This document shows positions 1-7,315 of a DNA stretch of 64,000 nt, in pieces. Both the position numbers and the translations under genes were made by a program. Origin of the DNA: an uncultured Clostridia bacterium (GTDB lineage: Bacteria > Bacillota > Clostridia > Christensenellales > Borkfalkiaceae); the NCBI GenBank assembly GCA_949283125.1, contig CASDRK010000005.1:1-64000 (forward strand), in the 5' to 3' direction. The stretch's first letter is position 1; every line of letters begins with the position of its first letter. Below the pieces are notes generated by a model. The model searched no databases. It had not been told where the DNA came from and saw nothing but the letters and a program-made list of their open reading frames with translations.

Positions 1-1
1 C

Positions 2-634
2 CGCATTGCCGCGACATTCGCGCGGGTCGGCTCTGCCCCGGGCGAGGTCTGGGCGGCCGCTTTGGGGCAGGCTCTGCTCTCGCTCTCCGCGGCGGCCGGG
101 GTCATGCCCGCGCTGGCGCTGGAAATGCCCCGCAGGCTCCCGCCGCTCGGCGCGGCGGCCGTTATAGCGTGCGCAAATTTTGCGGGCGGGGCGCTCGCAG
201 TGCTGGCCGTCGTCGGCCTGCCGGGCGGGACGGCCGCCCTGTCTGACGGCGCGTTCCGGACGGCGCTTGCGCTCTATCCCGCCGCCATCCGCTCGGCGTT
301 CGGCGGCGGCGCGGGGGCGTTCGGCACCATATTTTTTGCGTCGCTTTCGCTCACCGCCTTTGCGTCCGCGCTCTCGCTCGCCCGTCCCGTTTACGTCTGG
401 GCGGCGGGCGCGCGCGTGTCCGCGCGCACGGCCGCCATGGCGGTCTGCGCGGGCATGGCTGTCTGCGCCCTGCCCTTCGCCCTCGGGGCGCCGTGCGCGG
501 CAGCGGACGAATTCTGCTGCAACGTTGTCGCCCCCGTCGCGGCCGCGGGCGAGGTGGCGTGTTTTGCGTTTTACGCCTTGACTATGCGGCGCAGGCGTGG
601 TAAAATACGGATATGGAAAATCTTGAACTCGTGA
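2..634 (+). CDS. Sodium:neurotransmitter symporter (NSS) family transporter, C-terminal part
   Basis: The reading frame is already open at the left edge, so only the C-terminal ~210 residues are visible. They are strongly hydrophobic. The pattern is that of bacterial NSS (SNF) transporters: a W..ALGQALLSLS segment near the start (the family has GQAFFSLS, part of the ion-binding helix), a G..FFASLSL.AF.SALSL helix matching the family FF..L..AA.TS.ISLLE segment, and a following cytoplasmic loop with arginines. Such proteins import amino acids or amines with sodium. The substrate cannot be read from this fragment. The last 22 bases overlap the next gene, and the end of this gene carries that gene's promoter. 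Confidence 0.7.
   Translation, partial: RIAATFARVGSAPGEVWAAALGQALLSLSAAAGVMPALALEMPRRLPPLGAAAVIACANFAGGALAVLAVVGLPGGTAALSDGAFRTALALYPAAIRSAFGGGAGAFGTIFFASLSLTAFASALSLARPVYVWAAGARVSARTAAMAVCAGMAVCALPFALGAPCAAADEFCCNVVAPVAAAGEVACFAFYALTMRRRRGKIRIWKILNS
578..606 (+). promoter_or_regulatory. Sigma-A-type promoter for the LUD-domain gene (leaderless)
   Basis: TTGACT at 578-583 and TAAAAT at 601-606 are separated by 17 bp, inside the 3' end of the upstream transporter gene. The ATG of the next gene is at 613, where the transcript would be expected to start. No Shine-Dalgarno sequence precedes it. Confidence 0.6.
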
Positions 635-1212
635 ATACAAACCTGATCAGAAGGGGCTTCAAAAGCCGCGTGGTGGCAGACGGACAGGACGCGCTCGCGG
701 CCGCGCTCGAGCTTATAGGCGACTGCACGGTGGGGATCGGCGGTTCGCTCACGGTGAAGGAGATAGGCCTTTACGAAAAGCTGAAGGAGCGCGGCAACGT
801 CGTTTACTGGCATTGGACGGACGGGCCTCAGGCCAGACAACAGGCCCTGTCCGCGCAGTTTTACGTCTGTTCGGCAAACGCGCTGACCGAAGACGGCGTT
901 CCCGTTCTCACCGACGGTTCTGGCAACCGCGTGGCCGCCCTTTCGCACGGGCCGCGCAACGCCCTGCTGATAGTCGGGCGCAACAAGATAGTTGCCGACG
1001 AGCGCGAAGCCGTGATGCGCATCCGTTCGGCGGAGTGCGCCGGCGCAAACGCAAAGCGGCTGGGTCTGCACACGCCCTGCGCCGAGTTCGGCAGATGCGA
1101 CGACTGCGCCTCGCCCGAGCGCATATGCGGAGTGACCGCCTTTTTCGAGCGGCCCTCCAAGGGATTGGAAAATACATACGTCATTCTGGTCGACCGCCCG
1201 CTCGGCCTGTGA
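613..1212 (+). CDS. LUD-domain protein (LutC/YkgG-like, DUF162)
   Basis: This 199-residue protein matches stand-alone LUD-domain proteins of anaerobic Bacillota. Visible hallmarks are the N-terminal NLIRRGFKSRVV stretch, the GIGGSLTVKEIGL motif around residue 40, the YWHWTDG segment, a conserved region ending NALLIVGRNKIV, and a cysteine-containing tail (CAEFGRCDDC, ERICG). LUD proteins of the lutABC type take part in lactate oxidation, but no lutA or lutB lies nearby and stand-alone members have no settled role. The start is fixed by a promoter ending seven bases upstream, so translation is probably leaderless. A 50-bp palindrome follows the stop. Confidence 0.8.
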   Translation: MENLELVNTNLIRRGFKSRVVADGQDALAAALELIGDCTVGIGGSLTVKEIGLYEKLKERGNVVYWHWTDGPQARQQALSAQFYVCSANALTEDGVPVLTDGSGNRVAALSHGPRNALLIVGRNKIVADEREAVMRIRSAECAGANAKRLGLHTPCAEFGRCDDCASPERICGVTAFFERPSKGLENTYVILVDRPLGL

Positions 1213-1245
1213 GCGGCGCCTTTGGCCGCATTGCGGCGACAACGG

Positions 1246-1295
1246 CATACGGCGTGCGCGCCCCGCGGATATCCGCGGGGCGCGCTCGCCGTATG
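1246..1295. terminator. 50-bp near-perfect palindrome between convergent genes
   Basis: Two 25-base arms (1246-1270 and 1271-1295) are reverse complements with a single mismatch and no loop. The palindrome lies between the convergent LUD and glycosyltransferase genes. It lacks a clear U-tract on either strand, so it is a probable bidirectional terminator or transcript-end stabiliser, by position only. Confidence 0.55.
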
Positions 1296-1322
1296 TCCCG
1301 CCAGTCTGCGGGAAAAATTTTT

Positions 1323-2486
1323 TCAGTTATTCTGCGCCGCGGGCACTAAAGGCATTTTTTTTAGCTCGCGCGCGCCCGAGTCCATTATCTCGTCGGCGAA
1401 CATTCTCTCCGCCTTTTCGAGCGAGCGTTCCAGACTGTATTTTTTGGCCGATTCGGCATATACCCTGCCCATGCGCGCGCGTTCCTCGTCGCGCTCGTAC
1501 CAATAATCTATCTTTTCGGCGAGGGAATAGGCGTCGTTGTCCTTGAACAGCGAGCGTTTGTCCAGCGCAAACTGCGGCGTCGCCGAACTGGCGCTGTCGG
1601 CTATCACGGGCACCAGCCCGCAGGCTATGGCTTCCAGCGCGGCTATCGCCTCTATCTCCACGGTGGCCGCGTGCACGTACAGGTCGCTCTCCTGCAGCGT
1701 TTTTATCAGTCGGTCCTTGGGCAAAAAGTCAAACTTCACGTCCACGCCGCAGCGCTTCGCCAGCTTTTCGAGCGCCTTTTTTCTGGGCCCGTTGCCCAGC
1801 AGGGTGAGCGATATGTCGCTGTGGTGCTTGGAAAGAGCTATGGCCCTTATCAGCACCTGCTGGTTCTTTTCGGGCGCGAGCCTGCCCGTCATCACTATTT
1901 GGAACTTTTGGTTTTTGTGCCGCGCCGCCGCGGGAACGAAGTCGGGGTCGTAGCCGTTGGATATAACGTACAGCTCGTTTTGGTAGCCGTGTGCGGCCAG
2001 CTGACCGGCAATAAATGCCGAAGGGCAGTGTATGCGGTTGAATTTTTTGTAAAACGTCTGTCTGAAGTAATGGTAGACGAGCGAGTTGAAGGGCTTGCAC
2101 CAGCTCAGGTGCGCGTTGTAGGAGACGTTTTCGGGCTGCACGTGGAATGCGGCGGTGGTGGGTATGCCCATTTCGTCGGCAAGCGCCTTGCACTTTTTTT
2201 CCAGCTTGAAGGGGAAAATAAAGTGCACCAGGTCCACGCCTTCAAACGTTTTGCTTATCGCCTTTTTATCAAATTTTCCGAACTTTATCTGGTTTTTGGC
2301 CGAAACTTCAGTGAGCACGGGCACGTACCTCTCCTTGACGTTGCAGTCCTTTTCCCCGTCCGCGCCAATGGCGACGAGGCGCACTTCGTGGCCGCGCGCC
2401 TTAAGACCGCCCGCAAAGCGCAGGGCGGTTATCACCGAACCGTTTGTTTTGTTGTCGACAAGATCTACGACGATAGCGATTACCAT
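1323..2486 (-). CDS. Family 4 glycosyltransferase (glucosyl-diacylglycerol-synthase-like)
   Basis: This 387-residue GT-B fold glycosyltransferase has an N-terminal acceptor domain starting IVVDLVDNKTNGSV, as in Gram-positive 1,2-diacylglycerol 3-glucosyltransferases. The middle segment HFIFPFKLEKKCKALADEMGIPTTAAFHVQPEN follows that family's substrate region. The C-terminal donor-binding domain has MTGRLAPEKN, LTLLGNGP and the E.EAIAALEAIACG nucleotide-sugar motif. It probably adds a hexose to a membrane diacylglycerol to make glycolipid or a lipoteichoic-acid anchor, at the cytoplasmic face. That specificity is inferred from the N-terminal motif and gene family. An AAAGG Shine-Dalgarno lies 8 bases before the ATG. 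No partner gene is adjacent. Confidence 0.8.
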   Translation of the reverse strand: MVIAIVVDLVDNKTNGSVITALRFAGGLKARGHEVRLVAIGADGEKDCNVKERYVPVLTEVSAKNQIKFGKFDKKAISKTFEGVDLVHFIFPFKLEKKCKALADEMGIPTTAAFHVQPENVSYNAHLSWCKPFNSLVYHYFRQTFYKKFNRIHCPSAFIAGQLAAHGYQNELYVISNGYDPDFVPAAARHKNQKFQIVMTGRLAPEKNQQVLIRAIALSKHHSDISLTLLGNGPRKKALEKLAKRCGVDVKFDFLPKDRLIKTLQESDLYVHAATVEIEAIAALEAIACGLVPVIADSASSATPQFALDKRSLFKDNDAYSLAEKIDYWYERDEERARMGRVYAESAKKYSLERSLEKAERMFADEIMDSGARELKKMPLVPAAQNN

Positions 2487-2550
2487 GATTATTACCTTTA
2501 TGCGTACACTATGATAAGCGCGTAAAGTAAATTGATTATAAACTCAAAAG

Positions 2551-2579
2551 TTGATTTTTGGCGCGGGGTATAGTATAAT
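2551..2579 (+). promoter_or_regulatory. Promoter of the two-component operon
   Basis: TTGATT at 2551-2556 and TATAAT at 2574-2579 are separated by 17 bp. The start codon of the response regulator lies 50 bases downstream, preceded by a GGAAGGG-type ribosome site, so this transcript has an ordinary leader. Confidence 0.7.
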
Positions 2580-2629
2580 TTATACATGCGGAGGCAAAAT
2601 CTTTCCTCCGGAAAAGGAAGGGCGCGACA

Positions 2630-3301
2630 ATGGCAAGGATACTTATAGCGGAAGACGACGCGAATCTGAGGATGCTGCTGACCATGCGGCTTAAGGGTCG
2701 GTACGAAGTGGTTGCCGCAAGCGACGGCGACGCGGCGCTTAAAAGGTACGAGGAGGGGGGCATCGATCTGATAATCACCGATCTTATGATGCCCGGCACG
2801 GACGGGTACGCGCTGGTGGAGTCCATACGCTCGCTGGGGCACAGCACACCCGTGATAATGCTGACGGCCAAGGACGGCATCACCGACAAGGGCCGCGGTT
2901 TTGCCGTGGGCACCGACGATTACATGACAAAGCCCGTCAATTTCGAGGAGCTCACGTGGCGCATCGACGCGCTGCTCAGGCGCAGCAGGATAGCCAACGA
3001 GGGCCGCATAACCATAGGCGACGTGGTGGTGGACAAACAGTCCTTCACCGTCACGCGCGGCGACGAGGTCTACGAGCTGCCCACAAAGGAATTTCAGCTT
3101 TTGTATCTGCTCCTGTCCTATCCCGGCAAAATTTTCACAAAGGAAAACATTCTGGACAGCGTGTGGGGCTATTCCTCCGAAAGCGACGAGTACACCGTGC
3201 GCACGCACATAAACAGGTTGCGCAACAAGTTTGAAAAATTTCCCGAATTTGAAATTGCCACCATACGCGGGGTGGGATACAAGGCGGTGATAAACAAATG
3301 A
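2630..3301 (+). CDS. OmpR/PhoB-family response regulator
   Basis: This 223-residue protein has an N-terminal receiver domain with the acidic pocket AEDD, phosphoacceptor Asp at about residue 51 (ITDLMMPG), switch Thr in MLTAKD and Lys at about 101 (MTKPVN). The C-terminal winged-helix DNA-binding domain (about 125-223) has VDKQSFTVTRGDEVYELPTKEFQLL and ends VRTHINRLRNKFE...TIRGVGYK. It would be phosphorylated by the kinase encoded immediately downstream, whose ATG overlaps this stop (ATGA). The target genes cannot be read from the sequence. All key residues are present. Confidence 0.95.
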   Translation: MARILIAEDDANLRMLLTMRLKGRYEVVAASDGDAALKRYEEGGIDLIITDLMMPGTDGYALVESIRSLGHSTPVIMLTAKDGITDKGRGFAVGTDDYMTKPVNFEELTWRIDALLRRSRIANEGRITIGDVVVDKQSFTVTRGDEVYELPTKEFQLLYLLLSYPGKIFTKENILDSVWGYSSESDEYTVRTHINRLRNKFEKFPEFEIATIRGVGYKAVINK

Positions 3302-4323
3302 AGACCATAAAACGCAACAAAAAGCGCATGATAAACGCCCATGCATGGGTGATAGCAGTCATAAGCTTCATTCTCGCGCTCACCGTGGGCGAGATAGTTG
3401 TGGCGGTGTTCCAGTACTACAACAACATAAACCACATCGCCGACGACGGTCTGCTGATAACCATGTATATAATCCCCGCCCTTTCGGCGGTCAGCGTGTG
3501 CGTCGCGCTGTACATCAACCACCGCTCGCTGCAGACGGCAAACAAACTGATAGAGGGTCTGAACAAGGTGGCGGCGGGCGATTACGGCGCAAAGATCCCC
3601 TATCGCAGTCTGGACGGTTTCAATGCCGTGTACGAAAATTTCAACAAGATGACCGACGAGCTGAAGAGCGTAAAGACCCTGCGCGAGGACTTCGTGCACG
3701 ATTTCTCGCACGAGTTCAAGACCCCGATAGCTTCCATAAACGGTTTTGCCAATCTTCTGCTCGAAGGCGGGCTGTCCGACGGGGAGCGCACGCAGATAAT
3801 TTCCATCATAGCCGACGAATCGGCGCGGCTTTCGCGCCTGTCCGAAACGGTGCTCACCCTTTCGCGGCTCGAAAGTCAGCAATTCGTGGGCGAAAGCCGC
3901 GATTTCCGTCTGGATACGCAGCTTAAGGACTGCATAATCCTGTTGCAGCGCGAGTGGGAGGGCAAGAACATAGAGATTGACACTTCGCTCGAACCCGTCA
4001 AATACAACGGCGACGAGCATCTTTTAAAGCAGGTGTGGGTCAATCTGCTTTCCAACGCCATCAAATTCACGCCCGAAGGCGGCAGGGTGCAGGTCACGCT
4101 TTCCGCCCGCGGCGACAGAGCCGTGGTAAAGGTCTCCGACAACGGCATAGGCATCCCCGGCGAGGCTCTGCCGCGCATATTCGACAAATACTATCAGGCA
4201 AAGCCGGGCGCGGGCAACGGACTGGGTCTGGCCATCTGCCAGCGCATATGCAAGCTGTGCGGCGGCAGCATCTCCGTGGAGAGCACCCCCGGCAAGGGGT
4301 CGACATTCACCGTCGAACTGTGA
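3298..4323 (+). CDS. Membrane sensor histidine kinase
   Basis: This 341-residue partner of the preceding regulator has two transmembrane segments (about residues 15-38 and 52-74) with a very short outside loop, so it probably senses a signal in or at the membrane. A HAMP-like linker follows (ANKLIEGLNKVAAGDY). The dimerisation domain has the H-box HEFKTP with the phosphoacceptor His at about residue 138. The ATP-binding domain has the N box (LLSNAIKFTP), G1 (DNGIGIPG), F box (IFDKYYQ) and G2 (GNGLGLAI). The small intramembrane-type sensor resembles envelope-stress kinases, but the ligand is unknown. A repeat array begins 43 bases after the stop. Confidence 0.93.
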   Translation: MKTIKRNKKRMINAHAWVIAVISFILALTVGEIVVAVFQYYNNINHIADDGLLITMYIIPALSAVSVCVALYINHRSLQTANKLIEGLNKVAAGDYGAKIPYRSLDGFNAVYENFNKMTDELKSVKTLREDFVHDFSHEFKTPIASINGFANLLLEGGLSDGERTQIISIIADESARLSRLSETVLTLSRLESQQFVGESRDFRLDTQLKDCIILLQREWEGKNIEIDTSLEPVKYNGDEHLLKQVWVNLLSNAIKFTPEGGRVQVTLSARGDRAVVKVSDNGIGIPGEALPRIFDKYYQAKPGAGNGLGLAICQRICKLCGGSISVESTPGKGSTFTVEL

Positions 4324-4366
4324 CGCGTCCGCCGGGCGCCGCCGGCAAGGCGGCGGAACGAGGAGC

Positions 4367-4960
4367 ATGATGCAACGAAGCGCTGTCCGCGAACCGATAA
4401 CGGGAATGTTATGGTGCCTGTTCGCGGAGCATGATGCAACGGAACGTTGCCCACGGGATATGATGCAGCGAAACGCTGTCCGCGAACCGACAGCGGGAAT
4501 GCCGCGCGGCCCGTTCGCGGAGTATAATGCAACGGAACGTTGCTCGCGGAGCATGATGCAACGAAACGCTGTCCGCGAACCAACAGCGGGAATGCCGCGC
4601 GGCCCGTTCGCGGAGTATGATGCAACGGAACGTTGCCCGCGGGATATGATGCAACGAAACGCTGTCCGCGAACCGACAGCGGGAATGCCGTGCGGCCCGT
4701 TCGCGGAGTATGATGCAACGGAACGTTGCTCGCGGAGCATGATGCAACGGAACGCTGTCCGCGAACCGATAACGGGAATGCCGCGCGGCTCGTTCGCGGA
4801 GCATGATGCAACGGAACGTTGCCCGCGAACCGATAACGGGAATGCCGCGCGGCCCGTTCGCGGAGTATAATGCAACGGAACGCTGTCCGCGAACCGATAA
4901 CGGGAATGCCGCGCAGCCTGTTCGCGGAGTATAATGCAACGGAACGTTGCCCGATGAAAC
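4367..4960. repeat. Composite tandem repeat array of 64-bp (A) and 29-bp (B) units
   Basis: The array reads A B A B A B A B A A A B'. A units start at 4367, 4460, 4553, 4646, 4739, 4803 and 4867. B units start at 4431, 4524, 4617, 4710 and a final divergent one at 4931. Both open with nearly the same ~18 bases (ATRATGCAACGRAACG), so B looks like A lacking about 35 bp. B contains a perfect hairpin, GCAACG-GAA-CGTTGC. A carries an outer stem CCGCGAAC/GTTCGCGG around an inner GCGG/CCGC stem. The A+B period is 93 bp, a multiple of three, which keeps several frames open. It lies between the kinase and MarR genes and has no assigned function. Confidence 0.9.
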
Positions 4961-4990
4961 AAAAAATAGTTGCGCTTGCAACTATTTTTT
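4961..4990. terminator. Perfect hairpin with flanking A and T runs; terminator or operator
   Basis: A 13-base arm ending ATAGTTGC (4961-4973), a GCTT loop and its exact complement ending in six Ts form a textbook bidirectional intrinsic terminator. The core TAGTTGC...GCAACTA is also very close to the TGGTTGCG/CGCAACCA dyad at 5035-5052. A second MarR binding site is therefore an alternative. Confidence 0.6.
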
Positions 4991-4999
4991 TGTTTGCGC

Positions 5000-5029
5000 T
5001 TGACAAATCCGCATAGACGGACATATAAT
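5000..5029 (+). promoter_or_regulatory. Promoter of the marR-ABC exporter operon
   Basis: TTGACA at 5000-5005 and TATAAT at 5024-5029 have 18-bp spacing. The dyad at 5035-5052 begins six bases after the -10 box and so covers the expected transcription start. Confidence 0.75.
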
Positions 5030-5034
5030 AAAAA

Positions 5035-5052
5035 TGGTTGCGGGCGCAACCA
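5035..5052. promoter_or_regulatory. Candidate MarR operator
   Basis: TGGTTGCG and CGCAACCA form a perfect 8-bp inverted repeat with a 2-bp gap, placed over the predicted start of transcription, the usual place for autorepression by MarR proteins. A related dyad lies 45 bp upstream (4968-4983). Confidence 0.55.
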
Positions 5053-5116
5053 ATTGCGTCCGGCGCGCGGACGAAGCAGTCCGCGCGGCACGACCGGATA
5101 CACGGGGAGAAGGTTT

Positions 5117-5548
5117 ATGGCGCCTTTTTTAAAAAATTTAAACGCGGTGGCGCGCGGCACCACGCTCTTCCGCGAAGACAGGTTAAAGGGCTACGGTCTG
5201 ACGGGCGGGCAGGTAAAGTACCTGTTTGCCGTGTGCAGCGGCGGCGGAGTGTCGCAGGACGAGCTTGCGCGCTCGCTCTTTGTCAACAAGTCCAACGTGG
5301 CGCGTCAGATGAGCGCGCTGGAGGAGGCGGGATACGTACGCCGCGAACAGTCCGCCGGGGACAAGAGGGTGTGGAGGGTGTACCCGACAGCCAAGGCCGA
5401 GGAACTCATGCCCGTCATACGCGCGGTGAACGAGGAATGGAAGGCGCGGCTCTGCGAAGGGCTGACCGCGGCGGAGGAAGCGGCGCTCGCCTCCGTGCTC
5501 GACAAGCTCGTCGCCAACGTCCGCCGCTATGAGGAGGAGAGAGGTTGA
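5117..5548 (+). CDS. MarR-family transcriptional regulator
   Basis: This 143-residue winged-helix protein has the recognition region LTGGQVKYLFAVCSGGGVSQDELARSLFVNKSNVARQMSALEEAGYVRR, followed by the wing (SAGDKRVWRVYPTAKAEEL) and a C-terminal dimerisation helix, as in MarR proteins. The ATG at 5117 is chosen because a GGGGAGAAGG ribosome site precedes it. The frame is open further upstream, but that part overlaps the promoter. It is the first gene of an operon with two ABC exporter subunits and probably represses it, with release by a small toxic ligand. That role is inferred from the arrangement and the dyad over the start site. Confidence 0.9.
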   Translation: MAPFLKNLNAVARGTTLFREDRLKGYGLTGGQVKYLFAVCSGGGVSQDELARSLFVNKSNVARQMSALEEAGYVRREQSAGDKRVWRVYPTAKAEELMPVIRAVNEEWKARLCEGLTAAEEAALASVLDKLVANVRRYEEERG

Positions 5549-7242
5549 CAAAAGCTGTCGGATACATACGCCCTTACGGCCGGACGGCGGCCTTTGCGGT
5601 CGTCATAAAGTTCATAGGCTCGATAGCGGAGCTCTTTCTGCCCCTGCTTCTGGACTATATCATCGACGACGTCGTCCCGGCGGGCGATCTGGCCATGGTG
5701 CTGTGGCTGGGGCTGGCCATGCTCGGCTGTTCGCTCGTGGCCATGTTCGGCAATATATGGGCAAACAGGCTGTCGGTGTCCGCCGCGGCGGGCATGACGC
5801 ACGATCTCCGCTACGACCTGTTCAAAAAGATATCCTATTTAAAGAGCGGGCAGGTGGACGAAGTCACCGTGCCCTCGCTCGTTTCGCGCCTGACTTCGGA
5901 CAGTTACTACGTCAACCAGATGGTGGCGCGCACCCTCCGTCTCGGCGTGCGCGCGCCCATACTGCTCATCGGCGGAATAATAATGACGTTCATAGTCGAC
6001 GCGCATCTCGCGCTCGTGCTGCTGGCCTGCGTGCCCTTCGTGGTGCTGGCGGTGGTGCTGATAACGCGCAGAAGCATACCCTATTACGCAAAAAAGCAGG
6101 CGCGCAGCGACGACATGGTGCGCGCCATGCAGGAGAACATATCGGGCGTGCGCATAATCAAGGCGCTGTCCAAGGAGGAGCACGAAAAGGAGAGGTTCCG
6201 CGGCATATCCGACAGGCTGGGCGAAACCGACTTTGCCGCCAAGCGGGTGATGTCGCTGACCAATCCGCTGGCTACGCTAATTCTGAATATAGGTCTGGTG
6301 GCCGTCATCGCCGTGGGCGCCGCGATGTCGGACGGCGCGGGCAGCGTGCTGGCAGTGCTCACCTATTTCACCATGATATTAAACGGCATGCTCGGCCTGT
6401 CCAAAATATTCGTTGTGCTGTCGCAGGGCGTGGCCTCCGCCGACAGAATAGAAAAGGTGCTGGATATGGACGAACGCCAGTCCGTCGAGCAGCTGCCCGA
6501 AGGCGACGCGGACTGCGCCGTGCAGTTCTGCGGCGTAAGTTTTTCCTACAACGGCGCGGAGGATAACCTGACCGACATAAACTTTTCGCTGCGCAGGGGC
6601 GGCACTTTGGGCATAATAGGCGCCACGGGCAGCGGCAAGAGCACGGTGGTAAATCTGCTGATGCGCTTTTACGACGCGGACAAGGGCGCGGTGTACGTGG
6701 ACGGGCGGGACGTGCGCTCCTACGACCCGGCGGAGCTGCGCTCCCGCTTCGGCGTGGCCTTTCAGAACGACTTTCTGATGGCGGCCTCCGTGCGCGACAA
6801 TATAGACTACGGCAGGCAGCTGCCTGAAGGCGCGGTCGAATTTGCGGCCGACAGCGCGCAGGCGGGAGGGTTCATCGCTTCGCTCGAAGGCGGAATGCAG
6901 TACGGCGTCGCGCAGAAGGCGGCCAATCTTTCGGGCGGCCAAAAACAGCGACTCACCGTGGCGCGGGCCCTTGCGGGCGACCCGGAAATACTCGTTCTGG
7001 ACGACGCTTCCTCCGCGCTGGACTACGAGACAGACGCGGCCCTGCGCCGCTCTCTGGCCGAACGTTACCCTTCGGCCGCAAAGATAATAATCGCGCAGAG
7101 GGTCAGCTCCGTCAGGCAGGCGGACGCCATACTCGTGCTCGACGACGGCAGGCAGATAGGCCTCGGCACGCACGAGCAGCTTATGAACGACTGCGAAGAA
7201 TACAGGCTCATCTACCGCGCGCAGATGGGGGAGGACGTCTGA
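5545..7242 (+). CDS. ABC exporter half-transporter, subunit 1 (degenerate Walker B)
   Basis: This 565-residue protein has an N-terminal type IV exporter membrane domain of about six helices (residues 15-300) and a C-terminal ATPase domain. Walker A is GATGSGKST, the signature is LSGGQKQR, and the Walker B region reads LVLDDASSALD, where the usual catalytic Glu after the Asp is Asp. Its TTG start overlaps the marR stop (TTGA). With the next gene it forms a BmrCD/EfrAB-like heterodimer in which one ATP site is degenerate: Walker A/B of this subunit with the altered signature of the partner. Likely role: export of drugs or other hydrophobic compounds. Confidence 0.92.
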   Translation: MTKAVGYIRPYGRTAAFAVVIKFIGSIAELFLPLLLDYIIDDVVPAGDLAMVLWLGLAMLGCSLVAMFGNIWANRLSVSAAAGMTHDLRYDLFKKISYLKSGQVDEVTVPSLVSRLTSDSYYVNQMVARTLRLGVRAPILLIGGIIMTFIVDAHLALVLLACVPFVVLAVVLITRRSIPYYAKKQARSDDMVRAMQENISGVRIIKALSKEEHEKERFRGISDRLGETDFAAKRVMSLTNPLATLILNIGLVAVIAVGAAMSDGAGSVLAVLTYFTMILNGMLGLSKIFVVLSQGVASADRIEKVLDMDERQSVEQLPEGDADCAVQFCGVSFSYNGAEDNLTDINFSLRRGGTLGIIGATGSGKSTVVNLLMRFYDADKGAVYVDGRDVRSYDPAELRSRFGVAFQNDFLMAASVRDNIDYGRQLPEGAVEFAADSAQAGGFIASLEGGMQYGVAQKAANLSGGQKQRLTVARALAGDPEILVLDDASSALDYETDAALRRSLAERYPSAAKIIIAQRVSSVRQADAILVLDDGRQIGLGTHEQLMNDCEEYRLIYRAQMGEDV

Positions 7243-7315
7243 TGCCCGCCCGCGCGTCTTTGCCGCGGTCTGCGGCGCGCCGCACAAATCGGTTTTGCAA
7301 AAGGGGAGACAGCAT

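Noticed and set aside
4367-4870. A 167-codon open frame on the plus strand and three open frames on the minus strand through the A/B repeat array
   Set aside because: The 93-bp repeat period is a multiple of three and contains no stops, so all these frames stay open mechanically. The translations only repeat the DNA unit. There is no ribosome site and no family likeness.
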